Of a stretch of 50,279 nt of DNA, positions 24,828 to 31,113 are shown piece after piece. Under the pieces are notes generated by a model. That model did no database searches and was not told the DNA's origin. It saw only the letters and a program-made list of their open reading frames with translations. The stretch comes from a virus, in IMG/VR virus record IMGVR_UViG_3300021964_000108, positions 1-50,279 of that record. One strand, given 5' to 3'. Every line of letters starts with the position of its first letter. The stretch's first letter is position 1. Position numbers and translations under genes: made by a program.

Positions 24828-25223
24828 TCACTTCTCCAGTTCACTAATGGTGCGCTCTACTTTGTAAGCCTGCTCCTGTGCAGTGACGACTTGATCATTG
24901 ACTGTATCGAGAGCAGAGACTGCTGTGTTGAGCTTTCGAGCAAGCTCAACATTCAACCGAAGGATGGACAACAGTTGATCGACAGAGCACCCCCCAATGC
25001 CAACGAAATCGTCCCGTCTGTGCCAGTCTATCCCTGCCTCCTCAAGGATTTCTTTGAGCAATTCAGAAGCCTCGCTGACCTCAGAAAAAGCAGTGCGAAA
25101 CATCACGACATCAGGGATGTCCATGTCACCGCATGTCCATGATCGAAACTCATCAGTGTCCCGATAGAGTTCGTATTCATCATGGCCAAAGCCTCCGTAA
25201 TAGTGGTCCTTAAAGTAATTCAT
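24828..25223 (-). CDS. Hypothetical acidic protein (131 aa)
   Basis: ATG 25223 follows GAGGAAGAAAG. Residues 1-35 are rich in Tyr and Asp. Residues 36-65 (FRTAFSEVSEASELLKEILE) and 85-130 are helical and may form a coiled coil. Only short gaps or overlaps separate it from two small membrane genes. No function is recognised. Confidence 0.6.
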   Translation of the reverse strand: MNYFKDHYYGGFGHDEYELYRDTDEFRSWTCGDMDIPDVVMFRTAFSEVSEASELLKEILEEAGIDWHRRDDFVGIGGCSVDQLLSILRLNVELARKLNTAVSALDTVNDQVVTAQEQAYKVERTISELEK

Positions 25224-25341
25224 CTTTCTTCCTCACTAGCTTGGTGAAAGCCCATTTAAAAAATGCGCCAAGGAACATCGATGCCACGCCCGAAACAAAG
25301 AACGTGGCAAAGAGGAAAAGCTGTAGAACAGGATCGTTCAT
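25210..25341 (-). CDS. Small membrane protein (43 aa)
   Basis: The frame runs from ATG 25341 to TAA at 25210-25212. It encodes one hydrophobic segment (LQLFLFATFFVSGVASMFLG) and a basic tail (KLVRKK). It overlaps the start of the 131-aa gene by 14 bases and the end of the upstream gene by 4 bases (ATGA), as in a coupled operon. Inner-membrane anchor with a cytoplasmic positive tail is the likely form. Function unknown. Confidence 0.6.
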   Translation of the reverse strand: MNDPVLQLFLFATFFVSGVASMFLGAFFKWAFTKLVRKKDELL

Positions 25342-25589
25342 AGCTTATTCCTGATATGTTCGATGAATGAGTCAGCAATATGCGGAGACCGATCTCCAAC
25401 CATCGCTGAATCCTTGAGGAACTTCACAGCATTCTTGATCTCCGCGACATCGCTGTGCATCTCAGCCAACGTGTCTGGATCTGCGATGTGATTGTTCGCA
25501 CGATACTCGATATCCTCAGCCCGAATCACACAGTGATCTACAAGCACCCGTATTGCCTGCTTGATAGCAGTGTCATGAATGTCAGTCAT
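25338..25589 (-). CDS. Hypothetical helical protein (83 aa)
   Basis: ATG 25589 is preferred to ATG 25595 because GGAGG then lies at good spacing. The product is helical and acidic, with IKQAIRVLVDHCVIRAEDIE and a second helix with AEIKNAVKFLKDSAM. No motif is recognised. It overlaps the upstream gene by 8 bases and the downstream small membrane gene by 4. Confidence 0.55.
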   Translation of the reverse strand: MTDIHDTAIKQAIRVLVDHCVIRAEDIEYRANNHIADPDTLAEMHSDVAEIKNAVKFLKDSAMVGDRSPHIADSFIEHIRNKL

Positions 25590-25782
25590 CTTCATCCTCC
25601 ATTTCCTTTCGAGAGTCCTGTGTTTCGACGTAGAAAGTCAGGCTCCAGATTGGATTCTCACAATAGTCTTGACCAAGCACAGAGCGCCACTCGACGTTCC
25701 ACTCACGCTCAGGGAAATGTTTTTCCATCACTGCATCGATCTCCGATAGAGCCAATGTATAAGCTACATTAATATCAATCAT
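25582..25782 (-). CDS. Hypothetical acidic protein (66 aa)
   Basis: ATG 25782 with GGAGAAC is preferred to an earlier ATG lying in the palindrome region. The protein has a helix (AYTLALSEIDAVMEKHF), two strands with several Trp residues, and a very acidic end (EMEDEDD). Upstream, on the coding strand, are palindrome, T-run, GGAG and ATG, exactly as at 37861-37889. Confidence 0.55.
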   Translation of the reverse strand: MIDINVAYTLALSEIDAVMEKHFPEREWNVEWRSVLGQDYCENPIWSLTFYVETQDSRKEMEDEDD

Positions 25783-25798
25783 GTTGTTCTCCAAAAAA

Positions 25799-25810
25799 GT
25801 GCAATTGAAC
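25799..25810. repeat. Distributed palindrome copy (GTGCAATTGAAC)
   Basis: Read on the minus strand it is GTTCAATTGCACTTTTTTGG, followed by the ribosome site of the 66-aa gene. It occupies the gap after the VWA gene. Confidence 0.85.
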
Positions 25811-25818
25811 AAAATCGT

Positions 25819-26940
25819 TCAGGCCACTTGGGCCCGAACGACATCACCGAATGGCGCTTCATCAGCGTCAGTTGAAACCCACAGCACCGGATACTCAGGT
25901 GCAGTGTCAGGGAAGTCCCAGACATGCAGGTCAGTGAAGTAAATGAATGAGTCACACTCGAGTCCACGCTCCTCGACTAGATCAAACACAGGTGACACAG
26001 CAGTGCCGCCCCGTCCAGTAGAGTTGAGTGTCTCGATGGACTCCCCTTGCCCATACTCAGTCACAGACTGAATGGAAGAGTCACAGCCGATGACCGTGAC
26101 CGACTTGGGTTGCATGTCCTCAGCGACAGCGTTGATCTCACCAAGGAACTGAGAGAGCTCAGCATCGGAGACCGAACCAGATGTGTCCACACCAATGACC
26201 ACATGCCCTGCACCGTAGTGATCCACAGAAGGCATGTAGATGCCATAGGTCCCGTAGAACTTACGATTAGGACGGCGCCATGTGTAGTCGTCTGGCTGAT
26301 CACCGCCAATGAATGTCCGGAGCTTGTCGCGCCAGTCAACCTTGGGCTTGGAGATCTCCTCGATCAAACCGTCCACACCGGCAGGCAGTTTGCCCTGCAT
26401 CTTGGCAGTGGCGTGTGCCTGTAACACCTTGACCCCGATGTCCGCTGAGAGAGCCTCTATGTCGGCCTCAGACATGCTTGTGCCATCATCGTTGGCAGGG
26501 GTGACGATCTCGCCGAAGCCCCAACCATCTTCTGGCTCAGGAGTATCCTGAAGCAGGCGAGGGTAGATTGCCTCAGCAGACATGCCTCTGAACTGCCCAT
26601 CGAGCAGGCGCTTCTCAGGAAGTTGCAAGCCCGAATCAATGACGATCTGGTTGATCGCATAGTCAGTGGCCATATTCCAGACCTTGTGATCACGCTCACC
26701 AATACGCAGAGGATGCTGTAGTGCAACGTGCATGACTTCATGTGCGATGACACCCTCGATCTCCTCGATGGTGTACTGATCAACGAACTCTGGATTGAAG
26801 CGCACTGACTTGCCATCAGTGCACATGGTTGGGATCTCACTGTCCTCGATGAAAGGCAAGGACATGGCAAGTGAGCCAAAGAAAGGCTGACGCAACATCA
26901 GGTGCGTCTTAGCTCTCGCGATTGTTTTGGTTGCCTCCAT
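25819..26940 (-). CDS. VWA-domain protein with zincin-like N-terminus, DUF2201-type (373 aa)
   Basis: Partner of the MoxR-type ATPase encoded two genes upstream. The N-terminal domain has H67-E-V-M-H71, the HExxH metallopeptidase-like motif of DUF2201 proteins. The C-terminal VWA domain begins near 245 with the metal site motif DTSGS, then GGTAVS and the acidic YFTDL. MoxR-VWA pairs act as chaperone-like machines that insert metals or remodel complexes. The phage target is unknown. GGAGG precedes ATG 26940, which lies inside the end of the 70-aa gene. Confidence 0.8.
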   Translation of the reverse strand: MEATKTIARAKTHLMLRQPFFGSLAMSLPFIEDSEIPTMCTDGKSVRFNPEFVDQYTIEEIEGVIAHEVMHVALQHPLRIGERDHKVWNMATDYAINQIVIDSGLQLPEKRLLDGQFRGMSAEAIYPRLLQDTPEPEDGWGFGEIVTPANDDGTSMSEADIEALSADIGVKVLQAHATAKMQGKLPAGVDGLIEEISKPKVDWRDKLRTFIGGDQPDDYTWRRPNRKFYGTYGIYMPSVDHYGAGHVVIGVDTSGSVSDAELSQFLGEINAVAEDMQPKSVTVIGCDSSIQSVTEYGQGESIETLNSTGRGGTAVSPVFDLVEERGLECDSFIYFTDLHVWDFPDTAPEYPVLWVSTDADEAPFGDVVRAQVA

Positions 26941-27121
26941 GAAGCACCTCCGAAACTCCGACTTTGTTTAACGCAAAGCAGATGTACCGCGCTGTATCAC
27001 GGTCAACTGCCTCGCACCATAGATCACGACTGTGACAGACAACATGACCGGCCTCAATGACTTCAATGTCAGTGAGGAAGATCAGGTTGCCTTCTAGCTC
27101 AAACTGTTGATGCGAACTCAC
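26909..27121 (-). CDS. Small protein between MoxR and VWA genes (70 aa)
   Basis: It overlaps the end of the ATPase gene by 4 bases and the start of the VWA gene by 32 bases, so all three are coupled. The product is mixed alpha/beta with three Cys (CHSRDLWCEAVDRDTARYIC). Its position suggests an adaptor or substrate of the MoxR-VWA pair. No family is recognised. Confidence 0.6.
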   Translation of the reverse strand: MSSHQQFELEGNLIFLTDIEVIEAGHVVCHSRDLWCEAVDRDTARYICFALNKVGVSEVLHGGNQNNRES

Positions 27122-28137
27122 AGAACCAACTCCGCACCGCCAGAGAGAATCCAGTCACGCAACGCAGGCTCCTTCTTGAGACCCTCGTAGCGGGACATCG
27201 CAGACTTGACAGCGAACGCGCTGAACTCCTGCTGAGGGATCCGCTTGAGGTACGCCATGAAGTTGGCTGAGTTGGTCTTGTTCACACGGTATGCGATACC
27301 TGCGCACACGGCATACATGACCGAAGGGTCCTGAGGGATTGGAGCATTGACTGGATCCTTGAGTGGAAGCTCAGGATCAGGAAGCTCGCGATACACAGAC
27401 AGGAAAGCCTTGAAGTCGGAAGCCGCACCTAGGCCAACCTGACCCATGATCGCCTCCATCTCAGCGCCTTCATCAAGACCCCAGTTGAGGATGCCTGACA
27501 CCTTCTCCCATGACCGTGGTGATGGGCAGGCCTTGGCGTCCTTGTCGAACTTGGAGAGCTGATCCGGCTTGAAGCGCAGGAAGCCTGTGACCTCTGGACG
27601 CACACCATGGGCATTCATGTAGTGCAAAGCGTCATCGAGGTTGGGCTCGATCTCGAGGTGCAGTAGGCGGTCCTTGAGATGAGTGGGCATGGCGTTAGTG
27701 CCTGCACGGTGTGACAGGTCATTACCGGCACAGACAATGGACCATCCATCACCCAACTTATGCTCGCCAATGCGGCGCTCATTCACAAGTTGAGCGGCCA
27801 CGTTTTGATTGGCCACTGGGGCCTGTGGTAGCTCATCACAGAAGAGAATGCCCTCGCCTTCTAGTGGAAGGTATGCGGGGCGAGCCCGAAACATTTTACC
27901 GTCCTTCAAGATAGGGAAGCCTGCAAGCTCACCGGCGTCATATTGAGCAAAGATCACTACGCGACACTCCATGTCGAGGTGCTCAGCAATTTGCTCAACC
28001 GCTGATGTTTTACCTGTACCTGCAACACCCCAAAGCATTGGAGTGACGTACTGGCTAGAGCGAGCGCCTTTAGCCGCGATGGCTTGATTAGACTTAATCG
28101 ATGCGAGAACGATCTCGCGTGCAGTAGATAGATTCAT
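27118..28137 (-). CDS. MoxR-type AAA+ ATPase (339 aa)
   Basis: ATP-driven remodelling protein. Walker A is GVAGTGKT at 37-44. Walker B is ILFCDE ending at D101-E102. A sensor-1-like strand (SIVCAGND) follows near 135, and an arginine-finger region lies near RAGTNAMPTHLKDR. ATG 28137 is preferred to an earlier ATG because GGAG lies 7 bases upstream. The leader holds a palindrome copy and two hairpins. It heads the three-gene MoxR-VWA set. Confidence 0.88.
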   Translation of the reverse strand: MNLSTAREIVLASIKSNQAIAAKGARSSQYVTPMLWGVAGTGKTSAVEQIAEHLDMECRVVIFAQYDAGELAGFPILKDGKMFRARPAYLPLEGEGILFCDELPQAPVANQNVAAQLVNERRIGEHKLGDGWSIVCAGNDLSHRAGTNAMPTHLKDRLLHLEIEPNLDDALHYMNAHGVRPEVTGFLRFKPDQLSKFDKDAKACPSPRSWEKVSGILNWGLDEGAEMEAIMGQVGLGAASDFKAFLSVYRELPDPELPLKDPVNAPIPQDPSVMYAVCAGIAYRVNKTNSANFMAYLKRIPQQEFSAFAVKSAMSRYEGLKKEPALRDWILSGGAELVL

Positions 28138-28165
28138 GATGTGTCTCCTCAGACAAATGAAAAAA

Positions 28166-28177
28166 GTGCAAATGCAC
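28166..28177. repeat. Distributed palindrome copy (GTGCAAATGCAC)
   Basis: Lies in the leader of the AAA gene. On the coding strand it is followed by TTTTTTC and, 18 bases on, the ribosome site. Confidence 0.85.
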
Positions 28178-28181
28178 ATTC

Positions 28182-28224
28182 CGGTCAGTCAGACCGATCA
28201 TGTGCCCGAAACAATCAGGCACAT
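28182..28224 (-). promoter_or_regulatory. Two leader hairpins upstream of the AAA gene
   Basis: One hairpin pairs 28200-28206 with 28218-28224 (7 bp, 11-base loop). A second pairs 28182-28186 with 28192-28196 (5 bp). The three gaps upstream in this operon hold hammerheads. This one does not: no CUGANGA with GAAA is present. Confidence 0.5.
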
Positions 28225-28234
28225 GGGCAGGTGA

Positions 28235-28822
28235 CTATAAACCAAAGTTCTTTTTACAGACAGGACCAATGCCTAGCTCGACTGACTCAGGGTCAGTGAG
28301 CTCGCGGCCACAGCATGCACAGTCTCCTGTATCACGCCCGTACCGCACAGCAGTGCCCAATGGATCCTCAGCAAGATGGTACACAGGATCGATCATGTCG
28401 TCCCGAACACCCTTGCCTCGAAAGAAGTCCCCAGTTGGTGAGACCTTGCCAAGGTATTCGCCATCGCGATCCTTGACGTACAGGAACCCTGCATTGTGTG
28501 AGCTCTCACCGGCAGGATAAACCTTGACCGCACCTGCTCGAATGATCGGGCGCTTCAGTCCATTGGACTTGGCTGTCTCGAACACTTTGAACAGAGGGGC
28601 AAAGGCATTGCCGACAGAGGCGTCAGCTTGCGATCCCTTGATGATCTTCTCGACTGCTGAGATCTGACCATCGGTGAGCGAGCCAAACTTGTTGAGATTG
28701 TGTCTCAGAGAGAACCTGAAGTCGTTTTTCTCCTGCACCTTCAACCACTCCCATACAGGACGATTGGAGTCGCGCAAGTTTGCAAACGCAGGGACATCAT
28801 TGAAAAGTTGATCAATGTTCAT
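28235..28822 (-). CDS. Zinc-ribbon protein, DUF6011-like C-terminus (195 aa)
   Basis: The N-terminal 110 residues are helical and polar. A beta-rich part then resembles a small nucleic-acid-binding fold (AGFLYVKDRDGEYLGKVSP). The C-terminal segment CACCGRELTDPESVELGIGP followed by VC is the zinc-binding tail seen in DUF6011 phage proteins. GAGGAAATCGCC precedes ATG 28822, directly after a hammerhead ribozyme. It probably binds nucleic acid; no enzyme motif is seen. Confidence 0.65.
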   Translation of the reverse strand: MNIDQLFNDVPAFANLRDSNRPVWEWLKVQEKNDFRFSLRHNLNKFGSLTDGQISAVEKIIKGSQADASVGNAFAPLFKVFETAKSNGLKRPIIRAGAVKVYPAGESSHNAGFLYVKDRDGEYLGKVSPTGDFFRGKGVRDDMIDPVYHLAEDPLGTAVRYGRDTGDCACCGRELTDPESVELGIGPVCKKNFGL

Positions 28823-28838
28823 AGGCGATTTCCTCAGT

Positions 28839-28893
28839 TGGGTTTCGGCCTGCCATGGCCATCATCAGTGCACCGGCATCAGGTGCAGACCCA
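28839..28893 (-). ncRNA. Hammerhead ribozyme HHR-4, type III
   Basis: On the minus strand, stem III pairs 28893-28889 with 28843-28839 (UGGGU/ACCCA). C17 is 28888. Stem I is 28887-28882 with 28874-28869 (UGCACC/GGUGCA). The core CUGAUGA is 28868-28862. Stem II is GGCC 28860-28857 with GGCC 28850-28847, followed by GAA at 28846-28844. One extra U (28861) lies between the core and stem II, a variation tolerated in some natural hammerheads. Cleavage is predicted between 28888 and 28887, in the leader of the 195-aa gene. Confidence 0.85.
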
Positions 28894-28909
28894 CAAGGGG
28901 GAAGCGGCA

Positions 28910-29527
28910 TCAAGCCGCCGCCTCCTCGAGTGCCGCAAGCGTGTCAGAGATCGCATCAGCGTTGGCGTCAGCCTGAGCCTGTGCGGCCTCCTCTGCCTGC
29001 TTGGCTTCATCAAGCTCGCGAACCAGTTCCTCGAACCGGACACGATCATCAGCGTCGAGCTCCACAAACTTCTTGGCGAGGTTCAGGACATCATCGACTG
29101 GCGCCTTGAACTTGCCTTTGATCTTGGACTCAGTGTCCAGACCTTCACGGTGCAGAGCGACAGCAACCTGACCGAAAGCACCATCGTGGTCCTGAGCGCT
29201 GACAGTCAGCAACTCAGGCATGACCCGCAAGAGCCCGTTGGTGTTCTCTGCGTAGCGCTTGACCGAAGCAGACGACACACCGGCCTCAGAGAGCTGATCG
29301 CGCAGTGCAGTCATGACAGTCACAGGCAGGCCCTGCTTCTTGCCACGGGTTGTGAGCTTGACGCCAGAGAGAGCAAGGTCAGTCAAGATGTGTGTGTACA
29401 CCTCAACCTTCTTGCCTTCCATCACCTCGCGGACTTCTTTGCCGCGATTTTTCAAGCCCGAAACATCACCATCGAGCTTTTCAATAGTGGCGCCAGAAGT
29501 AAGAGTGAAGTTGATTTTAGTAGCCAT
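28910..29527 (-). CDS. Hypothetical protein (205 aa)
   Basis: ATG 29527 follows GAGGAGACTATC. Residues 1-25 are beta-like (INFTLTSGATIEKLDG), residues 35-150 helical, and the end is an Ala/Glu/Asp-rich coiled-coil tail. No motif is recognised. Ribozymes flank the gene on both sides, so its mRNA would be released as a single unit with short untranslated ends. Confidence 0.6.
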   Translation of the reverse strand: MATKINFTLTSGATIEKLDGDVSGLKNRGKEVREVMEGKKVEVYTHILTDLALSGVKLTTRGKKQGLPVTVMTALRDQLSEAGVSSASVKRYAENTNGLLRVMPELLTVSAQDHDGAFGQVAVALHREGLDTESKIKGKFKAPVDDVLNLAKKFVELDADDRVRFEELVRELDEAKQAEEAAQAQADANADAISDTLAALEEAAA

Positions 29528-29551
29528 GATAGTCTCCTCAATTGACTAAGT

Positions 29552-29614
29552 GATCCTGTCTCATCAGTGCCGGTAGGATCGGTATCCGGCAGACCCGCAA
29601 GAGCGGGTTTCGAC
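29552..29614 (-). ncRNA. Hammerhead ribozyme HHR-3, type II
   Basis: The molecule is open at stem II (GUC 29614-29612 with GAC 29560-29558). GAA is 29611-29609. Stem III is ACCCGC 29608-29603 with GCGGGU 29598-29593, capped by UCUU. C17 is 29592. Stem I is UGCCGG 29591-29586 with CCGGCA 29573-29568. CUGAUGA is 29567-29561. Loop I bases 29580-29575 can pair with 29557-29552 (GAUCCU/AGGAUC), a pseudoknot. The first base of stem II is the last base of the stop codon TAG of the 86-aa gene. Cleavage is predicted between 29592 and 29591. Confidence 0.9.
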
Positions 29615-29874
29615 TATGCTTGAGTGATGCCCTCAGTGATGTAGATGAGGTTGAGCTTGTTGACCAGATCAGCTTTGTAGTCAGCACGGGCGATGACACG
29701 GCTGAAGCCATGCTCATTGCGAATCGAATCATCGCGTGCAATCCAACCAGAAGCGATCTGAAGCACAGTGATGTGCTCAGCACCTTTCACAACCCATTCG
29801 GCTGAGTCAGTGCCCATGCCGTTACCGCGCCAGACAGTTGGGCGAGTCTTGGTCAGCTTGATGTAGTTTTTCAT
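29614..29874 (-). CDS. Hypothetical protein (86 aa)
   Basis: ATG 29874 follows GAGGAAACTGTT. The product starts with beta strands and Trp residues (RPTVWRGNGMGTDSAEWVVK) and then alternates strand and helix, suggesting one small compact domain. No motif is recognised. HHR-2 and HHR-3 lie on either side, so a unit of about 340 nt (29931-29592) carries this gene alone. Confidence 0.6.
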   Translation of the reverse strand: MKNYIKLTKTRPTVWRGNGMGTDSAEWVVKGAEHITVLQIASGWIARDDSIRNEHGFSRVIARADYKADLVNKLNLIYITEGITQA

Positions 29875-29894
29875 AACAGTTTCCTCAATTGATT

Positions 29895-29954
29895 GGCCTG
29901 TCTCATCAGTGGCAGGAGGCCGTATCTGCCAGACGCCCCGTGGGGCGTTTCGAC
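29895..29954 (-). ncRNA. Hammerhead ribozyme HHR-2, type II
   Basis: Same plan as HHR-3 with different stems. Stem II is GUC 29954-29952 with GAC 29902-29900. GAA is 29951-29949. Stem III is ACGCCC 29948-29943 with GGGCGU 29938-29933, capped by CACG. C17 is 29932. Stem I is UGGCAG 29931-29926 with CUGCCA 29915-29910. CUGAUGA is 29909-29903. Loop I GGCCU (29921-29917) can pair with AGGCC (29899-29895). The stop codon TAG of the 75-aa gene again runs into stem II. Cleavage is predicted between 29932 and 29931. Confidence 0.9.
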
Positions 29955-30181
29955 TATGCGTGGGCGTTCTTTGCTCGCTCTGCGATCCCCCTGACCTTCA
30001 TGACTGTGTCGCCGTGGTTCTCGCAACCCAACATGATCTGGAGGCATTCCCATTTTGCTGATCTGCTTGTTGAGTAGGCACGCTTCAGCGACTGCTTGGT
30101 CACCATTGAGCCCACGTTCTCATCGCGGCAGATTGATTCATAAATGGCTAGGATTTTTGTAACTGTGATTGTCTGGTTCAC
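29954..30181 (-). CDS. Hypothetical protein (75 aa)
   Basis: Starts at GTG 30181 behind GAGGAAATAGTC, which follows directly on HHR-1. The product is helical and basic (KQSLKRAYSTSRSAKWECLQ) and may be a small nucleic-acid-binding protein. It is the first gene of the ribozyme-punctuated series. No family is recognised. Confidence 0.55.
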   Translation of the reverse strand: MNQTITVTKILAIYESICRDENVGSMVTKQSLKRAYSTSRSAKWECLQIMLGCENHGDTVMKVRGIAERAKNAHA

Positions 30182-30194
30182 GACTATTTCCTCA

Positions 30195-30248
30195 ATGTGT
30201 TTCGCCGATACTACGGCTCGTCAGTCAGGCTGATTGCCTGAGACACAT
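30195..30248 (-). ncRNA. Hammerhead ribozyme HHR-1, type III
   Basis: Stem III is AUGUGU 30248-30243 with ACACAU 30200-30195 (6 bp). C17 is 30242. Stem I is UCAGGC 30241-30236 with GCCUGA 30230-30225, loop AAUCA. The core CUGACGA is 30224-30218. Stem II is GCCG 30217-30214 with CGGC 30207-30204, loop UAGUAU. GAA is 30203-30201. All invariant hammerhead positions are met, including the GUC cleavage triplet. Cleavage is predicted between 30242 and 30241, 60 bases before the first gene of the operon. Confidence 0.92.
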
Positions 30249-30584
30249 ATGAGCCCCAACACAGATCACATCGCGTGACATGTGCTCGACTCTTTCCGGC
30301 CCTGCTCGCGCTACACAGTCTTACGGTATCGACTGGCTCAAAGCGGTCTGCATGCTGTCAAGGTATGACCTGATGGTCTGCCTGCTCAGCACTCCCCAGA
30401 AAAGGGGCCCTCCGGAGGGAGGTGAGGAGCGAGTCCCGATTGGGTAGAGCTCCATTACTGCGAATGGTAATCCCGTGGTTTGACAATTGCAAACACTTTT
30501 TTGATTTTTTTTACATCTCTTTACATCCCTGAACAGATAAGGGCTCCAGACGGTAAGTAAACTGGTAAGTGAACAGGCGAGAAG

Positions 30585-30596
30585 GTGCACTTGCAC
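30585..30596. repeat. Distributed palindrome copy (GTGCACTTGCAC)
   Basis: Upstream of the small terminase gene, followed by TTTTTC. A GCCCGAA heptamer follows at 30607. Confidence 0.85.
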
Positions 30597-30645
30597 TTTT
30601 TCACAAGCCCGAACCAATCCAACCGAAACCCTATAGGGACATACA

Positions 30646-31113
30646 GTGGAAGAGAAGAGACTACAGGTAGTCGCAGGACAGTCAGTGAAGCGTGCTCTGA
30701 CCGCCAAGCAGGAGACGTTCTCGCAAGCAGTGGCTGAGGGAAAGACCCTGAGCGATGCTTACAGGCACGCCTATGACTGCGAGAACATGAAGGATGCGAG
30801 CGTCTGGACTGAGGCGAGTAAGCTGATGGATCACCCGCAGGTTGTACAAAGGGTGCACAGCATCCAGAAGGCTCAGGAGGAGAGATCACTGCATGATCAT
30901 GCTCGCTTGAAGAGGCTCGTGTTGGAACAGCTCCACACAGAGGCCATGACCGCTCCCAGTGACTCAGCTCGTATCAGGGCACTCGAACTGCTAGGCAAGA
31001 GCATCGCGATGTTCACTGACAGAGTGGAGCAGGAAGACACACAGCGGAGCGCAGGAGAGATCGAGAGTGAGCTCATGGCGAAACTGGCTGAGCTCTCTAG
31101 AAAGACAGGGTAG
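30646..31113 (+). CDS. terS: Probable terminase small subunit (155 aa)
   Basis: It begins at GTG 30646 behind AGGGA. Residues 18-75 have the Terminase_2-like pattern: LTAKQETFSQAVAEGKTLSD, then AYRHAYD, then ASKLMDHPQVVQRV, a helix-turn-helix that recognises the packaging site. The remainder is helical, as needed for a ring oligomer. It lies 2.8 kb from terL with leftward genes between, an unusual split. Assignment rests on pattern and context. Confidence 0.75.
   Translation: MEEKRLQVVAGQSVKRALTAKQETFSQAVAEGKTLSDAYRHAYDCENMKDASVWTEASKLMDHPQVVQRVHSIQKAQEERSLHDHARLKRLVLEQLHTEAMTAPSDSARIRALELLGKSIAMFTDRVEQEDTQRSAGEIESELMAKLAELSRKTG

Larger units (their letters stand above)
30182..30645. other. 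Divergent control gap (464 bases) without a gene
   Basis: It holds HHR-1 at the left edge and a CCCC/GGGG hairpin (30394-30407). Next is the palindrome CCCTCCGGAGGG (30408-30419), then an inverted repeat CCATT/AATGG near 30451-30466. A possible leftward promoter follows: TTGCAA near 30485-30490 with TACCAT 17 bases on, read on the minus strand. A rightward TTGACA at about 30480, T-rich runs, a palindrome copy at 30585, and AGGGA before the small terminase start complete it. No further ORF with a ribosome site was seen. Confidence 0.5.

Noticed and set aside
28178-28234. A fifth hammerhead before the AAA gene
   Set aside because: Hairpins are present but no CUGANGA plus GAAA core can be placed.
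30637-30650. CTATAGGGA resembling the start region of a T7 promoter
   Set aside because: The upstream recognition part of a T7-type promoter is missing and no phage RNA polymerase gene is present in the window.
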